A DNA stretch of 36,906 nucleotides from Glycomyces arizonensis DSM 44726. GTDB taxonomy: Bacteria > Actinomycetota > Actinomycetes > Mycobacteriales > Micromonosporaceae. Of the stretch, positions 1-7,330 are shown in pieces (position 1 is the first letter of the stretch; the number at the start of each line of letters is the position of its first letter). Position numbers and translations under genes: made by a program. The DNA lies in the NCBI RefSeq assembly GCF_000482705.1, contig NZ_AXWO01000038.1:1-36906 (forward strand), read 5' to 3'. The notes beneath the pieces were generated by a model. It was given only the letters and a program-made list of their open reading frames with translations, ran no database searches and was not told where the DNA came from.

Positions 1-424
<424 letters not shown>

Positions 425-456
425 CCGGCTGATCCATGCCTGAAGTGCCGGGCGGA

Positions 457-484
457 CGGTGCGGGCCCGACAGGGCCCGCACCG
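457..484 (+). terminator. Hairpin downstream of the CBM13 gene
   Basis: A perfect 12-bp stem (CGGTGCGGGCCC at 457-468 pairs with 473-484) has a GACA loop and begins 33 nt after the stop codon. No T-tract follows, as is common for actinobacterial terminators. It separates the upstream gene from the GntR promoter at 501-545. Confidence 0.7.
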
Positions 485-500
485 GTCTCACCGCGAACGA

Positions 501-545
501 AAGATCAGACCAATCTTGCACGCCGGCGGACGACCCGGCGATACT
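501..545 (+). promoter_or_regulatory. GntR-gene promoter overlapped by a 17-bp dyad operator
   Basis: A perfect inverted repeat AAGAT-N7-ATCTT occupies 501-517. Read on the minus strand its core is TTGGTCTGATC, which resembles the TGGTCnGACCA operators known for FadR-type regulators. It overlaps a possible -35 TTGCAC (516-521), followed by an 18-bp spacer and -10 GATACT (540-545). The start codon at 553 is 7 nt beyond the -10, so the transcript is probably leaderless. The arrangement implies autorepression. Confidence 0.6.
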
Positions 546-552
546 TGCTCTC

Positions 553-1254
553 ATGTCCCGCACCGACGATGTCGTCGACGGCATCAAACGCATGATCTTG
601 GAGGGCGAGCTCCGCCCGGGCGAGCGGCTGCCCGTGGAGAAGGAGCTCGCCGAGACCCTGGGCGTCTCGCGCGGCTCGCTGCGCGAGGGCGTCCGGGCCC
701 TGTCGATCCTCGGCGTCCTCAACACCCGCCAGGGCGACGGCACCTACGTCACCGCCCTCGACGTCTCGCGGCTACTCGCGCCGATGGGGTTCGTGGTCGA
801 CCTCCAAGACCAGGGCCAGACCAGGCACGTCCACGCCATCCGGCGCCTCCTCGAATGCGAGGCGGCGCGGCTCGCCGCCACCGGGATCACCGACGAGGCG
901 CTCGACGAGGCCGAGGCCCTGCTCGACGAGGCCGGGCGCCTCCTCGACAAGGCGCCCGAAGAGCACGAGCGCGTGATCGAGATCGACATCGCCTTCCATC
1001 GCGTCATCGCCGCGCACACGGGCAACCCGGTGCTCATCGGGATGATCGAGGCGCTGGCCGGCCGGACCGTCAGGGAGCGGCTGTGGCGGAGCCTGCGGGA
1101 GGAGGGCGTCGACCGGCGCACGCACCAGGAGCACATCGCGATATGGCGCGCGCTGCGGGCGCGCGACCCCGAGGCCGCCAGGATCCGCATGGCCAACCAC
1201 CTGATGGAGGTGGAGGAGTCCCTGGCCGACCTGCCGCCGGTGCGGCCGCGTTGA
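553..1254 (+). CDS. GntR-family transcriptional regulator, FadR/FCD subfamily
   Basis: This 233-aa DNA-binding regulator has an N-terminal winged helix (about residues 1-75, with EKELAETLGVSRGSLREG as helix-turn-helix) and a C-terminal all-helical FCD ligand domain. Metal-ligand-type positions are visible in IDIAFHRVIAAHTGNP, THQEHIAIW and ANHLMEVEE. FCD proteins sense small carboxylates or sugar acids. The start at 553 is chosen because it gives the canonical N-terminus and sits 7 nt after GATACT without a Shine-Dalgarno; a longer in-frame start at 436 would overlap the terminator and operator. No co-oriented partner gene follows directly, since the next gene is convergent. The target genes are therefore unknown apart from likely self-control through the dyad at 501-517. 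Confidence 0.88.
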   Translation: MSRTDDVVDGIKRMILEGELRPGERLPVEKELAETLGVSRGSLREGVRALSILGVLNTRQGDGTYVTALDVSRLLAPMGFVVDLQDQGQTRHVHAIRRLLECEAARLAATGITDEALDEAEALLDEAGRLLDKAPEEHERVIEIDIAFHRVIAAHTGNPVLIGMIEALAGRTVRERLWRSLREEGVDRRTHQEHIAIWRALRARDPEAARIRMANHLMEVEESLADLPPVRPR

Positions 1255-1317
1255 ATCCGTCCTCCACTTCGGGCCGCGCACCGTCCCGTGCGCGGCCCGA
1301 AGTGGAGGACGGATTCA
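1252..1317. terminator. Very long bidirectional hairpin (30-bp perfect stem)
   Basis: Bases 1252-1281 are the exact reverse complement of 1288-1317, leaving a 6-nt loop (CGTCCC). The left arm begins at the TGA stop of the GntR gene and the right arm ends 22 nt from the 3' end of the convergent esterase gene. A symmetric stem without T-tracts between convergent genes fits a two-way terminator. Confidence 0.85.
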
Positions 1318-1339
1318 GTTGTCTCCGCGTCGGCCCCGC

Positions 1340-2641
1340 TCACCTGGCGGTGCAGGTCACCGTCGGCGAGGCCGCGGGGCCCGATCCGATGAAGCCCCAG
1401 GCGGCGGTTCGGGTCTGACCGGCCGCGATGGCACCGTTCCAGCCGACGTCGCTCGCGGTCACCGTGGAACCGGCGGTCGTCACGTCGGCGTTCCAATGGC
1501 TGGAGACGGCTTGGCCGCCGGGCCAGGTCCAGGTCAGGGTCCATCCGGAGACGGCGCTGTCGCCGGCGGTGACGTCGACGTCGCCCTGCCAACCGGATCC
1601 CCATTCATTGACGACTTCGATGGTCGCCGAGCAGTCGTCGGCGGGCGGCGGCGTGGTCTCGTCGTCAGGAGGCGTCGTCTCGTCGTCGGGCGGCGACTGG
1701 TCGAGCCCGAAGAACTCGATGGCCAGCCGCGCCATGCCGCCCTGCGGCAGGGTGTGCCCGGCGCCGCCGACCGTGATCGCCTCGACCTGCACGGTGCCGC
1801 TCGCGTCCGCGAAGTTCCGGCGGCTCCAGTTCGACCCGGGCTGATCGGTGGAGGTCGGGTTCTGGCCGAGGCCGAACACGTTCGTCCACTGGTCGACCTC
1901 TTCTTGCAGGAGCTGGAACGGCACGAGGGGGTCCTGGTCGCCGTGCCAGAGCTGCACTCGCGGCCGCAGGCCGCCGTATCCCGGATACGCCTGCCGGACC
2001 GCGTCGCCCCAGTGCTGGGGGGTCTCGTACTTGCTTCCGTCGACGCACTGGCTGGTCTGGGGCGGGAAGTCCGCCTCGTTCTGGAAGCACGTGAAGGGCA
2101 CGCCCATGAACACCGATCCGGCCGCGAACACGTCCGGGTAGAGCGCGAGGAGGGCGTTGGTCTCCATGCCGCCGGAGGAGCTGCCGGTGACGTAGACGCG
2201 GTCCGGGTCGCCGCCGTACCGCTGCTCGACGTAGTCGACCATCGAGACGATGGAGGCGGGGTCGCTGCCGCCGCCCCGGTGCCTGGACGCCTCCGACCAC
2301 ACGTCGAAGCAGTTGCTCATCGCCGTCTGCTTCGTGGCGGTCGGGTAGATGACGATGAAGCCGTACTGGTCGGCGAGCGAGGCGAACTCGGAGCCCGAGT
2401 AGAAGCCGGGGCCCGATCCGCCGCACCCGTGCATGGCCACGAGGACCCCCGGATCGGCCGGGCGGGAGTCGGGCACGTAGAGGTGCATCCGCAGACCGCC
2501 GGGGTTGTCGCCGAAGTCGGTCACCTCCGTCAAGGAGGCCGCGGCCGCCGGGGGCGCGAAGGCGATCCCGGCCGCGGCGAGCAGCAGTCCGCCGAGGGCT
2601 GCCGCGAACGTGGTTCTCAGTCGATTCATGGCGTTCTTCAT
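1340..2641 (-). CDS. Secreted CE1/PHB-depolymerase-type esterase with C-terminal CBM2
   Basis: This 433-aa exported serine esterase starts with a Sec-type signal (hydrophobic run and PPAAAA cleavage region, about residues 1-35). The alpha/beta-hydrolase domain shows HGCGGS (71-76, oxyanion region), the nucleophile elbow TGSSSGG (Ser155), GDQDPLVP (Asp237) and AGHT (His296). A linker of repeated PPDDETT (about 316-336) leads to a family 2 cellulose/xylan-binding module of about 97 aa with conserved Trp residues. Proteins of this layout are acetylxylan or feruloyl esterases more often than true polyester depolymerases; the CBM2 favours a plant cell wall substrate. The ATG at 2641 is preferred; 2677 and 2629 are alternatives. 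The gene is convergent with the GntR gene and divergent from paaX. Confidence 0.87.
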   Translation of the reverse strand: MKNAMNRLRTTFAAALGGLLLAAAGIAFAPPAAAASLTEVTDFGDNPGGLRMHLYVPDSRPADPGVLVAMHGCGGSGPGFYSGSEFASLADQYGFIVIYPTATKQTAMSNCFDVWSEASRHRGGGSDPASIVSMVDYVEQRYGGDPDRVYVTGSSSGGMETNALLALYPDVFAAGSVFMGVPFTCFQNEADFPPQTSQCVDGSKYETPQHWGDAVRQAYPGYGGLRPRVQLWHGDQDPLVPFQLLQEEVDQWTNVFGLGQNPTSTDQPGSNWSRRNFADASGTVQVEAITVGGAGHTLPQGGMARLAIEFFGLDQSPPDDETTPPDDETTPPPADDCSATIEVVNEWGSGWQGDVDVTAGDSAVSGWTLTWTWPGGQAVSSHWNADVTTAGSTVTASDVGWNGAIAAGQTRTAAWGFIGSGPAASPTVTCTAR

Positions 2642-2913
2642 CCTGTCCGCCGAGCGCCGGTCCTCCGCGCTCGGCATGATCGTTCGGCATGTTCGCGACG
2701 ACCGTGAGCACTGAGAGGGGAGTCGTCATGGCGTTGTCCCCGTCGAATGGACTCGGCGGGGTCTCGTCGGCCGCCCGGAGGCGCGGCGCCGTGTGCGGCC
2801 GGCGGACGGCGATGAACGGGAGCGCGGTGGAGCCGCGCGGGCGACGCCGCATCGATCCGAGGCACCGCGCGCCTCGGGCCGGGGGCGGTCGGGGTGGTCG
2901 GCCGATCCGCCTT
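2642..2913. other. Intergenic region between esterase and PaaX-type gene
   Basis: About 270 bp of GC-rich DNA in which I see no convincing gene, only short shadow reading frames of low-complexity Arg/Gly/Pro. It must hold the esterase promoter on the minus strand, but no clear -35/-10 pair stood out. Confidence 0.5.
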
Positions 2914-2974
2914 TAAATAAATGTATGTAAATATATGACGATAGTCAATACATTGAATATCATGAATTTATGAT
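2914..2974 (+). promoter_or_regulatory. AT-rich promoter/operator of the PaaX-type gene
   Basis: This is a strikingly AT-rich block in GC-rich DNA. It contains two perfect dyads: TCAAT-AC-ATTGA (2945-2956) and ATCAT-N6-ATGAT (2959-2974), the second covering the start codon. A possible -35 ATGACG (2935-2940), 17-bp spacer and -10 TATCAT (2958-2963) would place the transcript start at or next to the ATG at 2970. The dyads are candidate PaaX operators; their assignment is inference. Confidence 0.6.
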
Positions 2975-3803
2975 GAGTGACATCAGCGAAGTCCGCCCGC
3001 AGGCGCTCCTCCTCACCTTCTTCGGCGGCCACGTGCTCGGACGCGGCGTGCGCGTAGCGACCGGCAGCGTCCTGGAAGCGCTCGCGCGCGCCGGAGTCGC
3101 CGAGCCGACCGCCCGGTCCGCCCTGAGCCGGATGGCCGATCACGGCCTCCTGCGCCGGCACCGGCGGGGCCGCCGGGTCTACCTCGGACTCACGCCCCGC
3201 TCACGGGAGATCCTCGACGACGGCGAGGTCCGCATCTGGAGGATCGGCGTTGTCAACGACCGCTGGGACGGCAACTGGACGCTGCTCGGATTCACGGTGC
3301 CCGAGTCGCAGCGGCGGCAGCGGCACCTGCTGCGCTCCCGCCTGATGTGGGCCGGATTCGGCCGCCTCCAGGGCGGGCTCTGGATCGCGCCGTCGCCTGT
3401 GGACGTGAACGGCCTGCTGGAGGGCATCGAGGCGGCCGAGCACGTCAAGGTGTTCGAGGCCCGCGCGGTCGCCCCCACCGGCGTCGGCGACCTCGTCGAC
3501 GGCGCCTGGGACATCGAGGCACTCGCGAAGACCTACCACCGGTTCCTCGAACGGTGGTCGCCGGACCCGCCCGAGATCAGAGCGGACGACGCGCTGGTCC
3601 GGCAGCTGCTGATGACCGCCGAGTGGCTGCAGATCCTCCGCCGCGATCCGCGCCTGCCGATCCGCCATCTTCCGGCCGACTGGCCGGCCGAGCGGGCGCA
3701 GCGGCTCTTCCTGCGGCTCCACGCCGAGTGGGAGCCCGAGGCGCGGACCGCCGCCGTCGCGCTGCTGGACACCGTTCCCGAGCTGGACGAGGGAGCGGGT
3801 TGA
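2970..3803 (+). CDS. PaaX-family transcriptional regulator
   Basis: This 277-aa protein matches the PaaX repressor family (typical length 270-310 aa) from end to end. It has an N-terminal winged helix (RPQALLLTFFGGHV through SALSRMADHGLLRR and the wing GRRVYLGLT), a central region (DRWDGNWTLLGFTVPE, FGRLQGGLWIAPSP) and a C-terminal helical domain (YHRFLERW to the end). PaaX proteins repress aromatic acid catabolism and are released by aryl-CoA thioesters such as phenylacetyl-CoA. The next gene, 68 bp downstream, encodes an acyl-CoA ligase, so a CoA-ester-responsive switch is plausible. ATG at 2970 or 2973 can start the protein; there is no Shine-Dalgarno and a -10-like TATCAT lies 6 nt upstream, suggesting leaderless translation. 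Confidence 0.88.
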   Translation: MMSDISEVRPQALLLTFFGGHVLGRGVRVATGSVLEALARAGVAEPTARSALSRMADHGLLRRHRRGRRVYLGLTPRSREILDDGEVRIWRIGVVNDRWDGNWTLLGFTVPESQRRQRHLLRSRLMWAGFGRLQGGLWIAPSPVDVNGLLEGIEAAEHVKVFEARAVAPTGVGDLVDGAWDIEALAKTYHRFLERWSPDPPEIRADDALVRQLLMTAEWLQILRRDPRLPIRHLPADWPAERAQRLFLRLHAEWEPEARTAAVALLDTVPELDEGAG

Positions 3804-3871
3804 CGGAGAACGCCACCGCCACCGGTGCCGTCCGGCCTCCCGGCCCGCCCGGGCGCGGAGGAGAATGAACC

Positions 3872-5368
3872 ATGCGCGATTTCGGCATCGGGTCATGGCC
3901 GACACGCAGGGCGCGGAAGACGCCGCACCGGACCGCCGTCGTCGACACGGACGGCCGGTTCTCGTACGCCGCCTTGAACGAGCGCGTGCACCGCCTCGCG
4001 CACGGACTGCGGCGCCTCGGCGTCCGCCGCGGCGACCGCGTGGCCTACCTGGGACCGAACCACCACACCTTCCTGGAGGCGCTCTTCGCCTCCGGGAGGC
4101 TCGGCGCGGTCTTCGTCCCGCTGAACACCCGCCTGGCGGCGCCGGAGCTCGAGTACTGCCTGGCCGATTCGGGCAGCACGGTGCTCATCCACAGCGCCGC
4201 GCCGTTCACCGCGCCCGCCGCCGTGCGCCACTCGATCGCGATCGGCTCCGACGATCCCCGCTCGCTGGACTACGGCGAGCTGCTGGCGATCGGCGCCGCC
4301 TCGCCGATCGACGAGGCGGTCGCGCTCGACGACGCCGCCATGATCATGTACACCTCGGGCACCACCGGCCGCCCCAAGGGCGCGCTGCTCACGCACGGCA
4401 ACCTCACCTGGAACGCCGTCAACGTCCTCGTCGACACCGACCTGTCCTCCGACGAGACGGCGCTGTGCGTCGCACCGCTGTTCCACGCCGCGAGCCTGAA
4501 CCTGACCTGTCTGCCCACATTGCTCAAGGGCGGCACGGTGGTACTGGAGGCGGCGTTCGACCCCGACTCGGTCCTGAAGCGCATCGAGACCCAACGGGTC
4601 ACCTGCATGTTCGGCGTGCCCGTCATGTTCGACGCGATCACGCGAGCCGAGGCGTGGGCCGGGGCCGACCTGTCGAGCCTCCGGCGGGTCGTCTGCGGCG
4701 GCGCTCCCGTCCCGGCCTCCACCATCGACGCCTACCTCGACCGAGGCATCGCGTTCATCCAGGGGTACGGCCTGACCGAGGCCTCGCCGGGCGTGCTCCT
4801 CCTGCCCGGGGACGAATGCGCGCGCAAGGCCGGGACGGCGGGCGTGCCGCACTTCTTCACCGACGTCCGCCTCGTCGACGATCGGGCGCGCCCGGTCGAG
4901 GCGGGGCGGCCCGGCGAGGTGGTGGTGTCCGGCCCCAACGTGATGCGCGAGTACTGGGGGCGGCCCGGCGACACCGCGCAGGCCGTCGAGGACGGCTGGC
5001 TCCGCACCGGCGACGTCGCCACGGCCGACGACGACGGTTATATGTCGATTGTAGATAGAACGAGGGACGTCATCATCTCCGGCGGCGAGAACGTGTACCC
5101 CGCCGAGGTCGAGCTGGCGCTGGGCGGCCATCCCGATGTCGAGGACTGCGCCGTGGTCGGCGTGCCCGACGGGACCTGGGGCGAAGTCGGCAGGGCCGTC
5201 GTCGTCCCCGCGTCCGCCGAGCATGCCGGCGAATCGGAGCTGCTGCGCTTCCTGCGCGGCAGGCTCGCCGGTTACAAGATCCCGAAGTCGGTGGTCTTCA
5301 CCGGTGCGCTGCCCCGCTCCCCCAGCGGCAAGCTCCTCAGGAGGAAGCTGCGCGACGAGCACCGATGA
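3872..5368 (+). CDS. AMP-forming acyl-CoA synthetase (FadD-like)
   Basis: A 498-aa ANL-superfamily ligase that activates a carboxylic acid through an acyl-adenylate to its CoA thioester in the cytoplasm. All signature motifs are present: the phosphate-binding loop YTSGTTGRPKG, the adenine-contact region CGGAPV and GYGLTE, the hinge Asp in GWLRTGDVA, the DVIISGGENVYPAEVE motif and the C-terminal catalytic Lys in SPSGKLLRRK (about residue 487). Length is normal for the family. GGAGGAG lies 8 nt before the ATG. It follows the PaaX gene on the same strand and is probably its target. Substrate cannot be read from sequence; medium/long-chain or aryl acids are both possible. Confidence 0.87.
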   Translation: MRDFGIGSWPTRRARKTPHRTAVVDTDGRFSYAALNERVHRLAHGLRRLGVRRGDRVAYLGPNHHTFLEALFASGRLGAVFVPLNTRLAAPELEYCLADSGSTVLIHSAAPFTAPAAVRHSIAIGSDDPRSLDYGELLAIGAASPIDEAVALDDAAMIMYTSGTTGRPKGALLTHGNLTWNAVNVLVDTDLSSDETALCVAPLFHAASLNLTCLPTLLKGGTVVLEAAFDPDSVLKRIETQRVTCMFGVPVMFDAITRAEAWAGADLSSLRRVVCGGAPVPASTIDAYLDRGIAFIQGYGLTEASPGVLLLPGDECARKAGTAGVPHFFTDVRLVDDRARPVEAGRPGEVVVSGPNVMREYWGRPGDTAQAVEDGWLRTGDVATADDDGYMSIVDRTRDVIISGGENVYPAEVELALGGHPDVEDCAVVGVPDGTWGEVGRAVVVPASAEHAGESELLRFLRGRLAGYKIPKSVVFTGALPRSPSGKLLRRKLRDEHR

Positions 5369-5424
5369 GCCATCGGTTCGAGCGCCATGGCGAGGGCGGC
5401 CTCGGCCGGACCCCGGCGCGGTCG

Positions 5425-7062
5425 TCACGTGGACTGCCGCAGGGACATCACCGCCCACGGGGCGAGTTCGAGGTCGAGTTCGAGCACCCCGGAGTCGGGC
5501 ACGGTCAGCGTGTGCCTCAGGAGCGAATCGGCGACGTCGCTCAGGTACCGGTGCTCGGCCCGGCTCAGGTTGAGCGGGGCGCCCAGGGCGTGCCAGGCCT
5601 CGGCGGGGTTCCCGTGCTCCCAGTCCAGGATCTCGACGAGGAACGCGGCGCCCGGTTCGAGGCCGCCGATCGAATGCCGGATCCGCCTGCTCGGTCCCCT
5701 GCCGGCCAGCGCTCGCGTCGCCTCGTACGAGGGAGCCGAACCGATGGCCTTCAGGGCCATGTCCTCGGGGTAGTTGAAGAACACCGCCGACACCGCCGAG
5801 GTGCCGCTGTCGCGGGTGAGGACTCCGTGGGGCGTCGCGAGGAGCAGCCGGTCGCCGAGCCGCCCGAGCATGTTGAGCGCGTGGAACGTGGGCTTGTGGA
5901 TGCCGTTCTCGTTCACCAGGCCGAATCCGCCGTGGAACGGCCCGATGCCCGCGCCGCCCTCCTCGAACACGTCGGTGAAGGCCCAGTAGGAGATCGAGTC
6001 GGCGAGCGCGGCGCACTGGAGGTACGAGCGCGTGATGGAGGCGGCCGCGAACAGCGTGTCGTGCATGCGGTCGCGGGACGAGGGCGTCGTCGACCATTCG
6101 GTGATGTGGATCTCCGCGTCGGGGTAGGCGCTGTCGGCGATGAGCTTGCGGAGGAGGGTGAGGTCGTCGAAGGTCGCGTCGGCGTACCGGGAGAGGTGCA
6201 CGGCCTCGCCGTCGGCGCCGAACGCGAAGTCGGTCGGGTACAGGTGGGTCGAGATGAAGTCGATCGGGACCTGCCGCGCCTCGCACCAGGACATGAAGTC
6301 CTCGATCCACACCGGATGCCAGTCGAGCGCGTCCACGTCGTCGGCGGCGGCCGTCTCGTGGGTGGCGGATCGGTCTTCGACTTCGCCCTTGTAGCGGTCG
6401 TCGGGCACGAAGACGCTCGTCGAGGGCCCGCCGACCTTCAGCTCGGGATCGATCCGCTTGACCGCCGTCGCGGTCGCCGCGTAGAGCTCGAAGTACTCGG
6501 TCTTCGTCCCGGTCCAGAAGTGGGGCACCAGGTTCGGCTCGTTCCACACCTCGAACCGCCATCGTCGCACCTCGTCGAGGCCGTACCGGTCGATCCAGTG
6601 CTCGACCGTGCGCGTCACCAGTTCGACCCAGCGGTCCATGTCCTTGGGCGGGCTGCAGTGGGCGCCCCACCAGAACAGCGTCTCGGTCACCGTCGCCAGT
6701 TCGCGCGGCATGAAGCCCAGTTCGACGAAGGGGCGGGCGCCGCTTTCGATGATGAAGTCGAAGACCTTGTCCACGTAGCTGAACGTGTAGGCCGGCGAGG
6801 CCAGGGGCGCGTTCGGGCCGAATCCCCCGCCGTCGCTCTCCCGGTAGACGAACATGTCGTCGTGGAAGAGGCCGTGGAAGCGGATGTAGCGGAATCCGAG
6901 GGTGTCGACGGCCTCGGTGAACTGCCGCTGCCAGTCGGCGCGCAGGGCCTCGTTCGCCCTTCCCGCACCGACGCACTCGGACCAGACGTGCGGCAGCGCG
7001 CTCTCCTCGGGCGGTTCGCCGTCGATGCGGATTCGGGATTCGGACGTGCGCTCGCTCGTCAT
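5425..7062 (-). CDS. GH39 beta-xylosidase-like glycoside hydrolase
   Basis: This 545-aa cytoplasmic enzyme (no signal peptide) resembles family 39 beta-xylosidases, which release xylose from short xylo-oligosaccharides with retention. The TIM-barrel acid/base is Glu175 in EVWNEPN; the nucleophile is Glu322 in IHITEWST. FRYIRFHGLFHDD and STHLYPTD are other family-typical strands. A C-terminal beta-sandwich follows from about residue 400. The ATG at 7062 is chosen over the longer frame to 7242 because the extension would run through the promoter and operator. A weak purine-rich site (GAAGTGAG) precedes it. It is divergent from the LacI gene and shares CGAAA-type operators with it. Alpha-L-iduronidase is the other GH39 activity but is unlikely in this context. 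Confidence 0.85.
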   Translation of the reverse strand: MTSERTSESRIRIDGEPPEESALPHVWSECVGAGRANEALRADWQRQFTEAVDTLGFRYIRFHGLFHDDMFVYRESDGGGFGPNAPLASPAYTFSYVDKVFDFIIESGARPFVELGFMPRELATVTETLFWWGAHCSPPKDMDRWVELVTRTVEHWIDRYGLDEVRRWRFEVWNEPNLVPHFWTGTKTEYFELYAATATAVKRIDPELKVGGPSTSVFVPDDRYKGEVEDRSATHETAAADDVDALDWHPVWIEDFMSWCEARQVPIDFISTHLYPTDFAFGADGEAVHLSRYADATFDDLTLLRKLIADSAYPDAEIHITEWSTTPSSRDRMHDTLFAAASITRSYLQCAALADSISYWAFTDVFEEGGAGIGPFHGGFGLVNENGIHKPTFHALNMLGRLGDRLLLATPHGVLTRDSGTSAVSAVFFNYPEDMALKAIGSAPSYEATRALAGRGPSRRIRHSIGGLEPGAAFLVEILDWEHGNPAEAWHALGAPLNLSRAEHRYLSDVADSLLRHTLTVPDSGVLELDLELAPWAVMSLRQST

Positions 7063-7177
7063 GGTCTCACTTCGATTCGTACAGCAGGCGAACAGTGTCA
7101 GCGGCGGCATGAACGGCGATGGAGGGGCCGAGCTCCTCGCGGAGAGTCCCATACGCCGGTCTCCTCTTGCCATCGGG

Positions 7178-7242
7178 TTCGAAACATTTTCGAAATATAT
7201 TCGATCACGAAACACCTTACTGTGCGCCTCGAAGTCCGTCAA
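7178..7242 (-). promoter_or_regulatory. GH39 promoter with CGAAA-type LacI operators
   Basis: On the minus strand a -35 TTGACG (7242-7237), 17-bp spacer and -10 TAAGGT (7219-7214) place the start near 7207. Just downstream lies a perfect 17-bp dyad TTCGAAACATTTTCGAA (7178-7194) and an overlapping imperfect copy CGAAATATATTCG (7191-7203). I recall CGAA-N-TTCG-type sites for the xylan regulator BxlR of Streptomyces. The divergent LacI protein is the natural binder. Confidence 0.72.
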
Positions 7243-7294
7243 ACAGCCTATTGAAGTGCGTAAACGTGGAATCTACTGGCGAAATCCGGGACGT

Positions 7295-7315
7295 GATAGG
7301 CTCGAAATGTTTTCG
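7295..7315 (+). promoter_or_regulatory. Operator at the start of the LacI gene
   Basis: A perfect dyad CGAAA-TGT-TTTCG (7303-7315) lies 15 nt before the ATG at 7331, just after a -10-like GATAGG (7295-7300). It matches the half-sites of the GH39 operator 110 bp away, so the regulator probably represses itself and GH39, possibly by bridging both sites. Confidence 0.65.
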
Positions 7316-7330
7316 GGCGAAAGGATCGTG

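Noticed and set aside
436..552. N-terminal extension of the GntR regulator from ATG 436
   Set aside because: It would include the terminator hairpin and the dyad/promoter, and the extra 39 residues do not look like a GntR N-terminus. ATG 553 fits family and promoter spacing.
744..1604. Long minus-strand frame opposite the GntR gene
   Set aside because: Arg/Ser-rich translation, crosses the 30-bp hairpin and mirrors codon bias of the real genes; a shadow frame.
3893..6976. 1027-codon minus-strand frame opposite the ligase and overlapping GH39
   Set aside because: It is an out-of-frame shadow; GH39 with catalytic WNEPN and HITEWS lies in a different minus-strand frame, and the ligase motifs are on the plus strand.
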